Source of the DNA: Chrysochromulina parva
Lineage: Eukaryota > Haptophyta > Prymnesiales > Chrysochromulinaceae
Reading direction: 5' to 3'
Length of the DNA stretch: 35,119 nt
Assembly (NCBI GenBank): GCA_002887195.1
Contig: PJAB01000190.1
Span: forward strand, 1-35,119
In this document: positions 26,237 to 35,119 of the stretch, in pieces
How the letters are laid out: each line of letters starts with the position of its first letter
Numbering within the stretch: the stretch's first letter is position 1
Made by a program: the position numbers and the translations under genes
The notes under the pieces: model-generated
What the model saw: the letters and a program-made list of their open reading frames with translations, nothing else
What the model was told of the DNA's origin: nothing
Database searches by the model: none

Positions 26237-27860
26237 TCAACCAAATGCAACCGACAGCGCAAGCTCTCTTAGCAAGAGCGTCGCAATCTCACTGGTGGCC
26301 TGTGGTTCGGCAATCGACCGATTTCCGTAGCCGGCATACTCACCGCTCGGGTCGTTGAGCACTCCGTAGAGTAGCTGCTGACGCGCGTCCATCATCGCGC
26401 GCTGCAAGGCCGCAAACTTTGGCAGGAGCCTGTGAATCAGAGTCTCAATCGTGTAGACCGGATCCTTGAGGAAAGAGGAGCGGGACGCAAAGCCCGCGAA
26501 CTTCGTGTAGTCGACCTGGCGAGCAAACGGAAGCGACTGCGCATTCACACCTATCATGATAGGCACGCAGCCCGCAGCAATAGCGTCGTACAATCGTTGA
26601 CCCGGTGAGGCAATGTCCCCGGTCGGGCAAAGGCAGAATTTCGAGTTTGAGAGCATCCGCCCATAGGTTGTGCCCTCCATGCGCTTGAGGCGCGACAGTG
26701 GCACGTGCATCTTGGAGGCGTATAAAGCGGACGCTGCCTGAAGCTGTTCGTGACCAATGATGCGCTCGAGGGGGACGCCACCACAGCAATCAGATGCAAT
26801 CGGGGTAATCAGAAGCTGTTCGTGAACAATGAACAGCTCGAGGGGGACGCCACGAGCAATCAGATTCAATAAGAGGAGATCGTACCTTCTCGTTGCCAAT
26901 CAGCGTGATCTGCGCGCCGCTGATTCCCCTAAGAAGCTGCAGACGCATTCGCAGCGACTGTGCGTCACCTGAGCTCCCTAGAGATCCTCGAAAGTAGAGC
27001 ACAATGCTGCGAACCATGCGTCGCTTGCCACATGCCTCGTCATCCACCGCACGGCGGTGGAATGACGTCAGCAGGGCGGGTATTGTCGGCCATGGCAACG
27101 AGATCGAGCGCTCTTTCTTGAAGGCGCCACATAAGTGAGGGTCGAGGCACGCCGCATAGCCGCCGCTCCTCGAGACGAGTTCGCCGAGCTCGCCGAGCGA
27201 GCTGCGCATCGTCGAGGCCACGCTATTGACGACGAAATGCGCGCTAGGCTTGAGACGGAAGCTAGAAGCCGAGCGAAGTGCGTCCGCGGCGGCCATCATG
27301 CGACCATGATGCGAGTTGCCTGCACAAGTCCCTGCCGCCTCACTGAGCGCCGCAGAGTTCGGCACCCACCACAGTTCGGCGCTTCCGTTCGGACCGTGCA
27401 CGCGGGCAGGATGGGCTGCCAGTGACCGAGCAAGCCAGAACGCTGAGTCGGCTGAAAACGGATAGCCGTTACCCTTGTGATGTGCGGCATAGCAAGCGAG
27501 CAGTGTTCGATCGTCGTACAGCGGGGGGAGCATGAAGTATCTTGGCGTCACCAGAGGCCCCGAGGATGGTGGCTTCAGGATCGAGCCAGCTGAGATGCAT
27601 GTGCCGCCAGTGGCTTCGCTCCTTAGCAAAGGCTGGGCACCGTCAAGCACCCAAGCATCAAACCCAGCCTTGCTCGTCGCTGTTCCATGGAAGTCGCGAC
27701 CAGCCCAGCGACAATTCAGTTCTGAAGGCGCGCTGCGGTACTGCATGCAGCTGCAGCTGTTCCGGCGGCAATCGTCGTAACAAGACCAGAAGTCTGGCTT
27801 CGACGTGCGGTGCGTGTTCTCTAGGCAAATTGACTCAGCTCGGCGAGAGTAATTCGACAT
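26237..27860 (-). CDS. Exostosin-like glycosyltransferase (GT47), 2 exons
   Basis: Exon 1 27860-26886 and exon 2 26743-26237 join in phase 0 through a 142-bp GT-AG intron (26744-26885), giving 493 aa. The N-terminal exostosin half includes YFMLPPLYDD, PARVHGPNGSAELWWVPN and RSIVLYFRGSLG. The C-terminal half has the family signature SKFCLCPTGDIASPGQRLYDAIAAGCVPIMI (~359-389, given here as a composite of the SKFCLxPxGD and R-L-x-D-A-I-x-x-G-C-x-P-hydrophobic motifs). GT47 enzymes transfer GlcA, Xyl, Ara, Gal or GlcNAc onto polysaccharides in the Golgi. Substrate cannot be read. Exon 1 begins with a Cys-rich segment (CYDDCRRNSCSC) and no signal anchor. An upstream exon encoding one is likely, since the frame stays open to 27953 without ATG. 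An intron duplication offers a second in-frame acceptor. Confidence 0.85.
26740..26870 (-). repeat. Direct repeat copying the 3' splice site region of the exostosin intron
   Basis: Copies at 26740-26800 and 26812-26870 are about 60 bp, roughly 85% alike, and 72 bp apart. On the coding strand each ends CACGAACAG/CTTC, the presumed acceptor. Use of the upstream copy would add 24 codons without a stop. Confidence 0.85.
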
Positions 27861-28364
27861 CCGTCCGCACACACGCACCCCGACGCGTGCGTCCGCACAA
27901 GGGGCTGGGAGCCCCTTGGTCCGCAAACTTCCGACGCAGATGTGAAATGTCACGTCAAGTCGAGGTTAAATTCTTCCAACACAGCCAGGTCCGATGGACC
28001 GTGTGAAGCAAGCAAGCAAGCAAGGACCGTGTGAAGAGCGCCTGATTAAGGACGCGCTTAAGCGTGAAGGCAAGTAGCCGGGCGGTGTTCAAGGGGCGGT
28101 GTTGACCCCGCCGGACCGCCGCCCGGTCCCCGGCGTCTGGTTCAAAAACACAGGGGGAGCTGGGTATCTGGTAACTGGTACGTGGGGGTCCCGACGGACA
28201 CGTTTCGAAAACCCTAGAAGAAGGTGGAAACAGGTGTTTCTCGTATGCGCGCTTACCGCGTCTCCTCCCACACACCCACGCCCACTGCCCTCTGGACCGG
28301 AGGTTTCAACCGCGCTCTGGTGTGCGAGCGGCCGCCGAGCGAGCGGGGACACGAGTGGCTCGGA
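27861..28364. promoter_or_regulatory. Divergent intergenic region, exostosin (-) / EF-hand protein (+)
   Basis: 504 bp between the chosen starts. It contains four AAGC tetramers (28007-28022) flanked by two copies of GGACCGTGTGAAG (27997 and 28024). Open reading extends upstream of the EF-hand ATG to ATG 28245, so part may be coding. Confidence 0.4.
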
Positions 28365-31292
28365 ATGCCGTCCTTTGCGGCGACCGGCGGCTTAGCGAGG
28401 AACGTGGCCAAGCTGAGGCGGCTGCAAAAGGGTCACTCCGATTTTAGCAAGTATTTTTTGCGAGAGGCCGCCATGAAGTTCTTGGAGGCTGATGTGGGTG
28501 GCGATGAGCGACTGAGCATGGACGAGTTTCGGATGATAATCCCCAAGAGCTCTACCGTTTCAGCTCAAGAGCAGTCGACCCTGTTCCGCAGCATTGACAC
28601 CGATCAAGACGGCCGCATCTCCTCCGAGGAGTTCGTCACGTGGGTCCTCATTAATCAGTACGCAGAGATTGCTGAAGGCTTCCGATCTGTCTTCCGACAA
28701 TACGATGAGAATGCTGCTGGCGAGCTGACGAAGGACGAGTTTGCGCTTGCAGTCGAGGAGCTCGGCTTTTCGTACCGCATGGGGCTAGATCTATTCGAGG
28801 CCTCGTACAAGGATGAAAGAGGCCTCCTCAAATGCCAAGAGGTCCTGAGTGATTTGAGCGAGCGCATCACAACCATCAACTTGCAGGCAAAGATCAAGCT
28901 CGCCTCTCTCGCGTTTGGTCATGGCGCCGACCAGCGTCAACGCATCCATCGGAGAATCACGTCCGGTCGTAAGCACGCTGAATGGCGCACGGCTCGGGAC
29001 ATGCTCAGTACTGCTACGAGCGTCAACATCTTGCGTGAAGAGCTCAAAAAGTTGATGCGGGGAAACGACGCATCCGGTGCCGATCTCTTCCTTTCCATGA
29101 TGGAGCTTCATGGCAGCGGCGGCGTCATGAGTCTCGCGGAATTTGGCAAGGCGCTGCAGCGCCTCGGCTTTGAGGTCACCGATGAGATTCGAAATGAGGC
29201 CTTTTGCGACGTCGATCGCGAGGATTCTGGTTTCATCGGCATCAACGAGTTCAACAGATGGGTCAGGCAAGGCATTACACGGCGAGGCACGGCTTGGCCA
29301 CCTAGGCGCATGACGTTCCAGCATCGCCGCGACAAGAAAAGTCTGCCTCTTGAAGAGATCAAGTGGAGCACCGTCACTCTGCAAGAAGAGCTGCAAGATC
29401 TACTGCTCCGACAAGGGCTTACGCCTCTCGATTTGATACGCGCGTGGGAGGCTGACGCCCCGAGTGAAGGGTCGAACGCTGAGGGGGCAAACAAGTCCTT
29501 TCTCAAGTTCATGAAGACTGTGGTCAACAACAACGAACTGTGGGGGGAGGCGCTGAAGCTCACAGTGGAAGAGGCCGTCTCGGTGATTGGCAATCACGGC
29601 GCCGAGGTTGATGCGCGCGCTCTGCAGCAATGGCTCGAGCAGGGCTGGAATCTGCGCAAGAAGGAGGTCAACGAACGGTCCTACAACAGCCTGCTCGCCG
29701 AGGAGAAACTCGCGCAATCCATGCTGACCTCAATAATTACGAGGAACCACCATGTGCCGTTGGGGTCGCCTCCGTCTCCTGGCGCCGTCGAAATCCAGAG
29801 GGTGCTCGCCGACGCCGAGGCATCTGCGAGCAGCGAGCATGCCCAGGCGGAGAGAGGGGTGCATGGTCTTGTAGAGCTCATCGCCCCTGCTCTCATGGAG
29901 AGCATGCTTGCGGCGGCGGTCGCGGAGGCAACTGGCAATCTTGCGCCACCTGAAGGCACCGAACCTGCTGTATCAGCGGAACAGAGCGAGTCTGCGGCAC
30001 TCGTCGCTGCGGCTGTCGCTGCGGCACTCGTCGCCGCGGAAAAGAGCGAGGCAGCGCTCGTCGCTGCGCAGGTGGCGGCAGACGACGCGGCACTAGCATC
30101 GGCCGCGGCCGAGCAGGCGCAGCGAGCATTCGCCGCAGCCAAGCGCAAGGTGGGCGCCGTCACCCAGAATCTGTCAGTGCTCAAAATGTTGCAGGACAAG
30201 GCGAACGCCGCGGCGCAAGCTTGCGCGGCTGCGGAGGCTACAGCTCGTGGGGCGGCCGAGAAGGCGGCGGCCGAGAAGGTGGCGGCTGAGGCGGCCGCGG
30301 CCGAGAAGGCGTCCGTGGAGAAGGCAGCGGCCGAGAAAGCAGCAGCCGCAAAAGCAGCAGCAACGAAGAAGGCAGCGGTCGAGACGGAAGCAGCCGTTAT
30401 GAGCAAGGCGCCGAATGCCTCGAGGCCTTCAACTGCACCATCAGCGTCGCCAAGGGCAAGTCTCAAGACTAGCTTCGCCGACACGACTGCGGCTGCATCA
30501 CGGGCAAGCGTCGACTGGCCGTCCAGTGATCAAGCTGAAGCCAAGGCACCTCCCTTAACCCGCGTGAAGATCGAGACGATTGATCGCGAATTCAAGGCAA
30601 GCTGGGCTGTCCTGCAAGAATCACAGCTCCGGCTCGCCAGAGCTTACATCGATGCGGCCAACATCTTGGGCTTCGATGCGCTGACGCCTCTTCAACTCGA
30701 GGAGGTGAAAACAGCACAGAAACAATTTGGAAAAGACCTCGAGAACGTCCCTCCTGATGGCGCAGTTGCGTCTAGAGAGCAGCAGCGAAAGCAGCAGGAG
30801 CAGGAGGTGCAAGAGGTCAAGAGCCAGCCGGGCCCCCAGCTGAGTTTGCAGGTGGCTGATTCATCGAGCACCCATGGTAGAATGTTTCGAGCGGAGCTGC
30901 AGGCGGTTAAGGAATTCGGCGGAGACTCGACCATGCCGACGCGCAGCCCAAAGACCATCAGCAATGAGATCATCGATCTGAGCAGGAGTTTGCGGCATGG
31001 ATCGGCGCTGGACGACTGGAACGGCCGAGGGCTCACCCGCACCCTGAGTGCCCCCATGCGACCAAGGAGTTCAAAAGGACTGTCTGCGCAATCGGGGCGG
31101 GGTGCAACCTTGAGGCCAGCTGCCAGCGTTTTGCAGCCTAAACCGTGGATGTGGGTGTACAGCGAGCCGCTACCAAAGAGGCCCGAACCACAGATCCTCG
31201 GTGCTAGACCGCGGAGACTGCCGCCGCCACTCAAGACATACCCTACGACGGTCCCGCCTCCAGCTCTACCCAATTGCGCAAAGTATTCGTAG
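28365..31292 (+). CDS. Multi-EF-hand calcium-binding protein with Ala-rich helical region
   Basis: A 975-aa protein from ATG 28365 (purine at -3). ATG 28245 would add 40 residues. EF-hands: a degenerate one (~45-57, VGGDERLSMDEF); a canonical one with loop DTDQDGRISSEE (78-89); one with DENAAGELTKDE (114-125); a degenerate loop at ~150; another pair with ELHGSGGVMSLAEF, then DVDREDSGFIGINE (~282-295). The middle (~550-690) is an Ala/Glu/Lys-rich stretch with repeated AAEK and ASVEKAAAEK units, predicted as a long single helix or coiled coil. A second predicted coil (QQRKQQEQEVQEVK) and Pro/Arg-rich tail follow. No kinase, protease or membrane segment is visible. The architecture suggests a Ca2+-responsive structural or flagellar/cytoskeletal protein, by inference only. 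The alternative, an undetected C-terminal enzymatic domain, was looked for and not seen. Confidence 0.82.
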   Translation: MPSFAATGGLARNVAKLRRLQKGHSDFSKYFLREAAMKFLEADVGGDERLSMDEFRMIIPKSSTVSAQEQSTLFRSIDTDQDGRISSEEFVTWVLINQYAEIAEGFRSVFRQYDENAAGELTKDEFALAVEELGFSYRMGLDLFEASYKDERGLLKCQEVLSDLSERITTINLQAKIKLASLAFGHGADQRQRIHRRITSGRKHAEWRTARDMLSTATSVNILREELKKLMRGNDASGADLFLSMMELHGSGGVMSLAEFGKALQRLGFEVTDEIRNEAFCDVDREDSGFIGINEFNRWVRQGITRRGTAWPPRRMTFQHRRDKKSLPLEEIKWSTVTLQEELQDLLLRQGLTPLDLIRAWEADAPSEGSNAEGANKSFLKFMKTVVNNNELWGEALKLTVEEAVSVIGNHGAEVDARALQQWLEQGWNLRKKEVNERSYNSLLAEEKLAQSMLTSIITRNHHVPLGSPPSPGAVEIQRVLADAEASASSEHAQAERGVHGLVELIAPALMESMLAAAVAEATGNLAPPEGTEPAVSAEQSESAALVAAAVAAALVAAEKSEAALVAAQVAADDAALASAAAEQAQRAFAAAKRKVGAVTQNLSVLKMLQDKANAAAQACAAAEATARGAAEKAAAEKVAAEAAAAEKASVEKAAAEKAAAAKAAATKKAAVETEAAVMSKAPNASRPSTAPSASPRASLKTSFADTTAAASRASVDWPSSDQAEAKAPPLTRVKIETIDREFKASWAVLQESQLRLARAYIDAANILGFDALTPLQLEEVKTAQKQFGKDLENVPPDGAVASREQQRKQQEQEVQEVKSQPGPQLSLQVADSSSTHGRMFRAELQAVKEFGGDSTMPTRSPKTISNEIIDLSRSLRHGSALDDWNGRGLTRTLSAPMRPRSSKGLSAQSGRGATLRPAASVLQPKPWMWVYSEPLPKRPEPQILGARPRRLPPPLKTYPTTVPPPALPNCAKYS

Positions 31293-31865
31293 AACTCATC
31301 CTTTGAAGCTCGTCTGTGCGGAGTATATAGGCACCAGATACTAAGTTCAGCACTTTTGTGTGGTGGATATTAACGGCTGGAAATCTTCTGGAAAACGTAG
31401 AGCCGGGAATAACTAACTACTTGAGTACTAAATTTAGGCTTTAGGCTAGCGAGCCTTAGACGGAAGACGCCGAGTTGTAGAGGCGAGGCCGAGGCGGGTG
31501 AGGCTGAGGGCGTCTCAGTGGCCAGCTCGAGTGCACAGTTAGAGGAGTAGCAACCGGAGGGCTAGGCGCCTCTAGAGTCCCTCTCCGAGGGTTCCTTCCT
31601 ATCTTCGTTCTCCGAAACTTGACCTTTTTTTCGCAAACTTAGGAAGAATCCCCAACGCGCAAAAAGAGGAACTTGCGCCGAAGGGATTGGTATGCGCCAA
31701 AGCAACCCCTCGCGCGCTCGGCCCGCAGGGCCGCAGAGCGGTCCGCAGAGCCCGCCTGGCAGCGCTGCACTGCGGCTGTACTGCGGCTGCTGGCTGCCGC
31801 CCTGACGAACGCGCGACAACATTAACGCAACAGACGTGACTGTGTGCAGGATTGTCAGTCGCTGC
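31293..31865. other. Intergenic region upstream of the K+ channel
   Basis: 573 bp. GAGTATATAGG at 31320-31330 is TATA-like but about 540 bp from the channel ATG. AACTAACTACTTGAG and following TTTAG strings (31408-31442) resemble a branch point with acceptors, so an untranslated or missed 5' channel exon is possible. GC-rich CTGCGGCTG repeats lie at 31770-31795. Confidence 0.4.
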
Positions 31866-33938
31866 ATGGAGCTGGTCAAGCAGACTGCAGATCCGGCCGA
31901 TCAACTGCTCATGGCAGGCACGGCTTCGGATCATTTTGCCCTTGGGTGGGCGCACATCTGGCGAGGCGTCAGGCTTTCAGTCGGCTGTTTGCAGTCAGCA
32001 TCTGCAGTCCATCCGAAGAGCAATATATATGACGGCAAGAAAGGATTCCAGGTTGCTACCCAGGGCGAGGAGGAGAACCCTCTCTCTGATGATTACCTTC
32101 CAGATGATCAGGTTCATTTGCCGAAAAATGGAGTATTTCTGCCTACGCGACCATGGAAAGAGTCTTGGGATATGCTCATCCTCGTCATGATCATGTACTC
32201 GGCAATCATGGTTCCGTTCCGCATCTGCTTTGACGCTGAAGCGGTCGGATACATGTTTATTTTCGAGCAATGCGTGACGTTCGTGTTCATCACGGACGTG
32301 CTCTTCAACTTTAACACTGCTTACTTAGATGACACGCGATGGGTAATCTCGCGCCCGAGAATCGCGGTAACCTACTTGCAAGGCTGGTTTTGGATCGACG
32401 TGCCCTCCTCGGTGCCGGTCGAGCTGATCGACATATTCGTCGAGGGTGATAACGATCACCTCGCCATGCTGCGCTTTCTGCGCCTCTTCCGCTTGCTGCG
32501 CTTGCTGCGCCTTCTTAAGGTGCGCCTGCGTCTGCTGCGCTGCTTGTACCTGCACTCATTGCACGAGCATCTCATCCCTCGACCCACGATTCCTGAGAGC
32601 GCTGGCGTTGCGTACCGTTTCGCGCAGGTGGGAGAATACATTGCAGCGCTTGAGATCAAATTTGACGTCAATCTGACCTTCCTGCGCATCGTACAGATGC
32701 TCTGCAGCATACTATTTCTTGCGCACATGCTCGGGTGCTTCTGGTTTTACCTGGCCGTCCTGGTGGGTCTGGATCAAGATGAGACCCCGACGTGGGTGGC
32801 CGTGTACGCGGGCGGCTCGGGACTTGACGCACCTCCGCATATCCAGTACCTGTACTCCGTTTACTGGGCGCTCACCACGCTGACCACCGTGGGCTACGGC
32901 GACATTACGCCACAGAACAACCTCGAGCGCATGTACTCATGCTTAGCGCTCTTGACGGGCTCGCTCGTCTTCGCGACGATGCTCGCGTCCGTCAACTCTC
33001 TGGTGGCTGCCTTGGATCGGCAGGGTGCTGAGGCCGAGGAGAAGCTGGACCAGGTTAAGGAGTATATGCGCTTTCGTAATCTGCCCCGAGACCTTGTCGT
33101 CCGCATGCGCCGCTACTACACGTACTTCTATTCTCACAAGACCGTGTTTGACGAAAGCGATATCTTGGGCAATCTCACGCCGTCGCTCCGCTACGAGGTG
33201 GTGACTTACGCCCTCAAGGAGACCATCCAGTGCATCCCCCTGTTCAAGGCGCTTGACCCTGAATTCCAGGCCGAGGTCTTCCCGCTGCTCAAACCCATGT
33301 CGGCGTCGCCGCGTGAAATCATCTTCTCGAGGGGCGACCGGCCTGATGGCCTTTTCTTTCTGCTCAAGGGCCAGGTGGACGTCATCTCGAGCTTCGACGG
33401 CCGCGTGCTTTATCGCGTGGGGCCGCACCGCTACTTTGGTGAGAGTGCAATCACGGGCAGACGGCGGAACGCGACGCACCGCGCCATGCTGGCCTGCGAC
33501 ATGATCGTCATTTTCCAAGATCAGCTCATGGATCTATTCCAACGCCGCCCACACGAAAGCGCGATCATCCGGACCGCTGTGCTGAAGGAGCATCATCGCA
33601 AAGAGCGCCTGCGCTACCTGTCGCTCCGCTTGCTCATCAACTGGCTCGAAGGAGGCTCGAAAAACAAAGTAAACAAGCACCAACCCACTCATGCCATGAA
33701 GATGGAGGTCAGCGCTCTTAGGATTCAGATTGCATGGAGCAAGTATCTGGACCGTGTCTACAACGGTGCCGATCCCCAGCCCAAGGCCGTAATCGAGACG
33801 CCGCCGACAGTCGACGGGGCCACTTCGGCGGCGGTCGCCATGCAGCTGAAGAAGCTCGACAAGCTGGATCAATTAGATCGATTGTACGCCAAACTTGAGC
33901 AACTCCTCGAGCGGTCCGCTCCCAGGTCCACTCGCTGA
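31866..33938 (+). CDS. Voltage-gated K+ channel with C-terminal cyclic-nucleotide-binding-type domain (EAG/KAT-like)
   Basis: A 690-aa protein from ATG 31866. PTRPWKESWD, then S1 with the IMYSAIMVPFRICFD ending, is typical of EAG/HCN/plant Shaker types. S4 (~199-225) carries Arg/Lys every third residue (R203, R206, R209, R212, R215, K218). The pore has TTVGYGD (340-346), the K+-selective GYG filter, with S6 ending near VAALD. A C-linker leads to the CNBD-like domain (~458-570) with GDRPDGLFFLLKGQV and FGES (524-527). The invariant phosphate-binding Arg region reads RRRNATHRA rather than the canonical R-T/S-A sequence, so nucleotide binding is uncertain. IQ-like SALRIQIAWSKYL (~615-627) may bind calmodulin. 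No PAS domain at the N-terminus. The first ~65 residues are unlike a channel and may include intron-derived sequence. Role: plasma- or ciliary-membrane K+ current. Confidence 0.9.
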   Translation: MELVKQTADPADQLLMAGTASDHFALGWAHIWRGVRLSVGCLQSASAVHPKSNIYDGKKGFQVATQGEEENPLSDDYLPDDQVHLPKNGVFLPTRPWKESWDMLILVMIMYSAIMVPFRICFDAEAVGYMFIFEQCVTFVFITDVLFNFNTAYLDDTRWVISRPRIAVTYLQGWFWIDVPSSVPVELIDIFVEGDNDHLAMLRFLRLFRLLRLLRLLKVRLRLLRCLYLHSLHEHLIPRPTIPESAGVAYRFAQVGEYIAALEIKFDVNLTFLRIVQMLCSILFLAHMLGCFWFYLAVLVGLDQDETPTWVAVYAGGSGLDAPPHIQYLYSVYWALTTLTTVGYGDITPQNNLERMYSCLALLTGSLVFATMLASVNSLVAALDRQGAEAEEKLDQVKEYMRFRNLPRDLVVRMRRYYTYFYSHKTVFDESDILGNLTPSLRYEVVTYALKETIQCIPLFKALDPEFQAEVFPLLKPMSASPREIIFSRGDRPDGLFFLLKGQVDVISSFDGRVLYRVGPHRYFGESAITGRRRNATHRAMLACDMIVIFQDQLMDLFQRRPHESAIIRTAVLKEHHRKERLRYLSLRLLINWLEGGSKNKVNKHQPTHAMKMEVSALRIQIAWSKYLDRVYNGADPQPKAVIETPPTVDGATSAAVAMQLKKLDKLDQLDRLYAKLEQLLERSAPRSTR

Positions 33939-35119
33939 TCGCAGCACCACTCGCAACATGCAACCAATTCTGTGAAATCAAACCCCCAAGTTGTTGAACG
34001 ACGGCGACGGCGGTACGGCAGACGCAGATGCAGATGCAGTCCACAGGACTGCGCTGATGGATGCAGACGAGCTCCGAGCGTGTCAACGAGGGCCCGTGTG
34101 TTGCGGGCTTTCGTTGTGGCTGGTGCGGCGGAGAGAACAGCAGTCGGGAGCAGCATCTAGTGAAATACGCATACACGCTCAGGCTGACATACGTAGGGGT
34201 AGTCGCGCATGTTCGTGGACGCACTGCCGCGCTCGTGTGCAAACCATCGCCCTCGGCAATGTGCGGGATCATCATCATGTCATGAAACGCGTCTCGGCCT
34301 ATCTGGTGTGACGCGACGTTCACGTTGTCATGTATGTTGGGGTCTGCAGGTCGCATCCCAGGAAGACTGAGTTCATTTGTTAATCCGGAAGACTAGTCGT
34401 CGGAACCGTCCGCTTCGAAGATCGAACGGCGCGAACGCGCGGTGCCAGTCGCGCGGTGCCGGTGCCTTCCGACCGGAGTCCGGACTAACGGATCCGGATC
34501 ACGTTCTCTCCGTTCTCGTCACGATGTCGCGGTTGTCGGATGTCGCGTGACCGTTACCGAGACGGCACCGAGCCGATGCGGTGCGGATTCGACGTCGATC
34601 CACTCGATCGAATTGGGTGCGGGGTGGTGGTCGCGGGTATCCGCAGACACGCCAGAGATTCAGATTGCAGATGCCCACGCGACGCACCTCGGCCGTTACC
34701 GGATGCTCGCTCGTCTCTCGAGGGCGCGTCGCGAAATTCGTCGCGTCCGTCCGCGCGGTGCGCCCACCGCGGCGGCCGGAGGTTGCTATATCGTACGGAG
34801 ATTTACTACCGGTAGACTCACTGACGAAACCCACTGGTTGCCTAATAAAGAGATGACGAAACTTAGCGAGGCCAGTGACGAAACTTCGACGAACTTTTTC
34901 CCGCACTTTCAGTGTCAGACACTCCAGTGTGACACGTCGACTCTCAAACCTCGGCCCGGGGGGTCGGGTCCGGTCGCCTAGGGTCCGCTTAGGGGTTGTC
35001 CTCGGAGGTCGGGGTCGGGGTCGGAGGGGGGGTGTTTTCCCGGAAACGACACTGAATTTCCTGGACTCGCTTCAGACCCGACCCGACCCGACCCGACCTC
35101 GACCTCGGAGCCCAATTTT
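33939..35119. other. Non-coding 3' end of window
   Basis: 1181 bp with the channel 3' UTR and unassigned DNA. Open frames on both strands (e.g. 34442-34981 +, 33718-34356 -) show no domain, repeat or codon pattern supporting translation. A perfect palindrome AGTGTC-A-GACACT lies at 34911-34923. GACGAAAC occurs near 34824, 34855 and 34877. Complementary G- and C-rich arrays follow (separate entry). Confidence 0.45.
35001..35109. repeat. GGTCGGGG array facing a GACCC array (imperfect inverted repeat)
   Basis: 35008-35024 carries three GGTCGG units with GGGG runs. 35075-35097 carries four perfect GACCC pentamers plus GACCT, then GACCTCGGAG. The second array is largely the reverse complement of the first, with a ~45-bp spacer, so a hairpin or a G-quadruplex/i-motif pair could form. 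CTCGGAG is also repeated directly at 35001 and 35104. Confidence 0.7.

Noticed and set aside
29681..30484. 267-codon Ala/Ser-rich minus-strand frame
   Set aside because: Antisense shadow of the Ala-rich helix coding sequence; low complexity only.
33718..34356. 212-codon minus-strand frame overlapping the channel 3' end
   Set aside because: No domain; overlaps well-supported channel coding sequence.
34442..34981. 179-codon plus-strand frame near the window end
   Set aside because: Composition is CpG-rich and Arg/Thr-rich with no motif. Other frames are similarly open, as expected in this GC-rich DNA.
1..35119. tRNA, rRNA or transposase genes
   Set aside because: Looked for cloverleaf-like B-box strings, rRNA cores and transposase/reverse transcriptase motifs by eye; none was convincing. 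A covariance-model scan would be decisive.
1..35119. Bacterial or viral origin of the window
   Set aside because: Spliced genes, a SNARE, an axonemal protein and Golgi enzymes on both strands indicate nuclear eukaryotic DNA.

Overview
The window is nuclear DNA from a GC-rich, flagellated, probably photosynthetic protist. Evidence: GT-AG introns interrupt conserved domains; there are no operons or Shine-Dalgarno sites; and the proteins are eukaryotic (Golgi glycan enzymes, a SNARE, a cyclic-nucleotide-type K+ channel, a MAP3K-epsilon kinase, a SHIPPO-repeat axonemal protein). The mix of plant-like families (MAP3K-epsilon with ARM repeats, TBL/PC-esterase, GT47 exostosin, yeast/plant-type chorismate mutase) with flagellar and algal membrane proteins suits a haptophyte best. 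That assignment is inference; another GC-rich alga cannot be excluded.

Layout, left to right. 60-1811 (-) chorismate mutase fused to a degenerate prephenate dehydratase and ACT domain. 2043-6756 (+) four-exon MAP3K-epsilon kinase. 7364-9022 (-) membrane sulfotransferase. 9163-10212 (+) Met-Pro-rich repeat protein with a clathrin-box-like motif. 11068-11886 (-) Qb-SNARE with extra membrane spans. 12202-15120 (-) TBL-like PC-esterase. 15168-16001 (+) SPRY-like protein. 16547-17683 (-) NT-C2/coiled-coil protein. 17791-18627 (+) unknown protein. 18771-19559 (+) cupin with Cys cluster. 20239-21033 (+) TrmO tRNA methyltransferase. 21535-22099 (-) two-exon SHIPPO protein. 22408-24117 (+) coiled-coil/twin-PDZ protein. 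24391-25924 (-) two-exon algal membrane protein. 26237-27860 (-) two-exon exostosin. 28365-31292 (+) EF-hand/Ala-rich helical protein. 31866-33938 (+) voltage-gated, CNBD-containing K+ channel.

Most genes sit in head-to-head pairs with short gaps (about 50-500 bp), so bidirectional promoters are likely the rule. The genes do not form one pathway, but three are secretory-pathway glycan enzymes (sulfotransferase, TBL O-acetyltransferase-like, GT47) and one is an endomembrane SNARE. Several others suit flagellar or calcium/voltage signalling.

The most unusual signals are: (i) the chorismate mutase-pseudo-prephenate dehydratase-ACT fusion; (ii) the MAP3K introns, which consist largely of ~10-12 bp GA(T/G)(T/C)GCC-type arrays, one of them also three 50-bp tandem copies; (iii) an intron duplication in the exostosin gene that copies the 3' splice site exactly 72 bp away, in frame; (iv) a SNARE with a polytopic C-terminus. 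All exon junctions were deduced by eye from reading frames, splice dinucleotides and domain continuity, with no transcript data. Several N-termini are uncertain because first exons may be missing.
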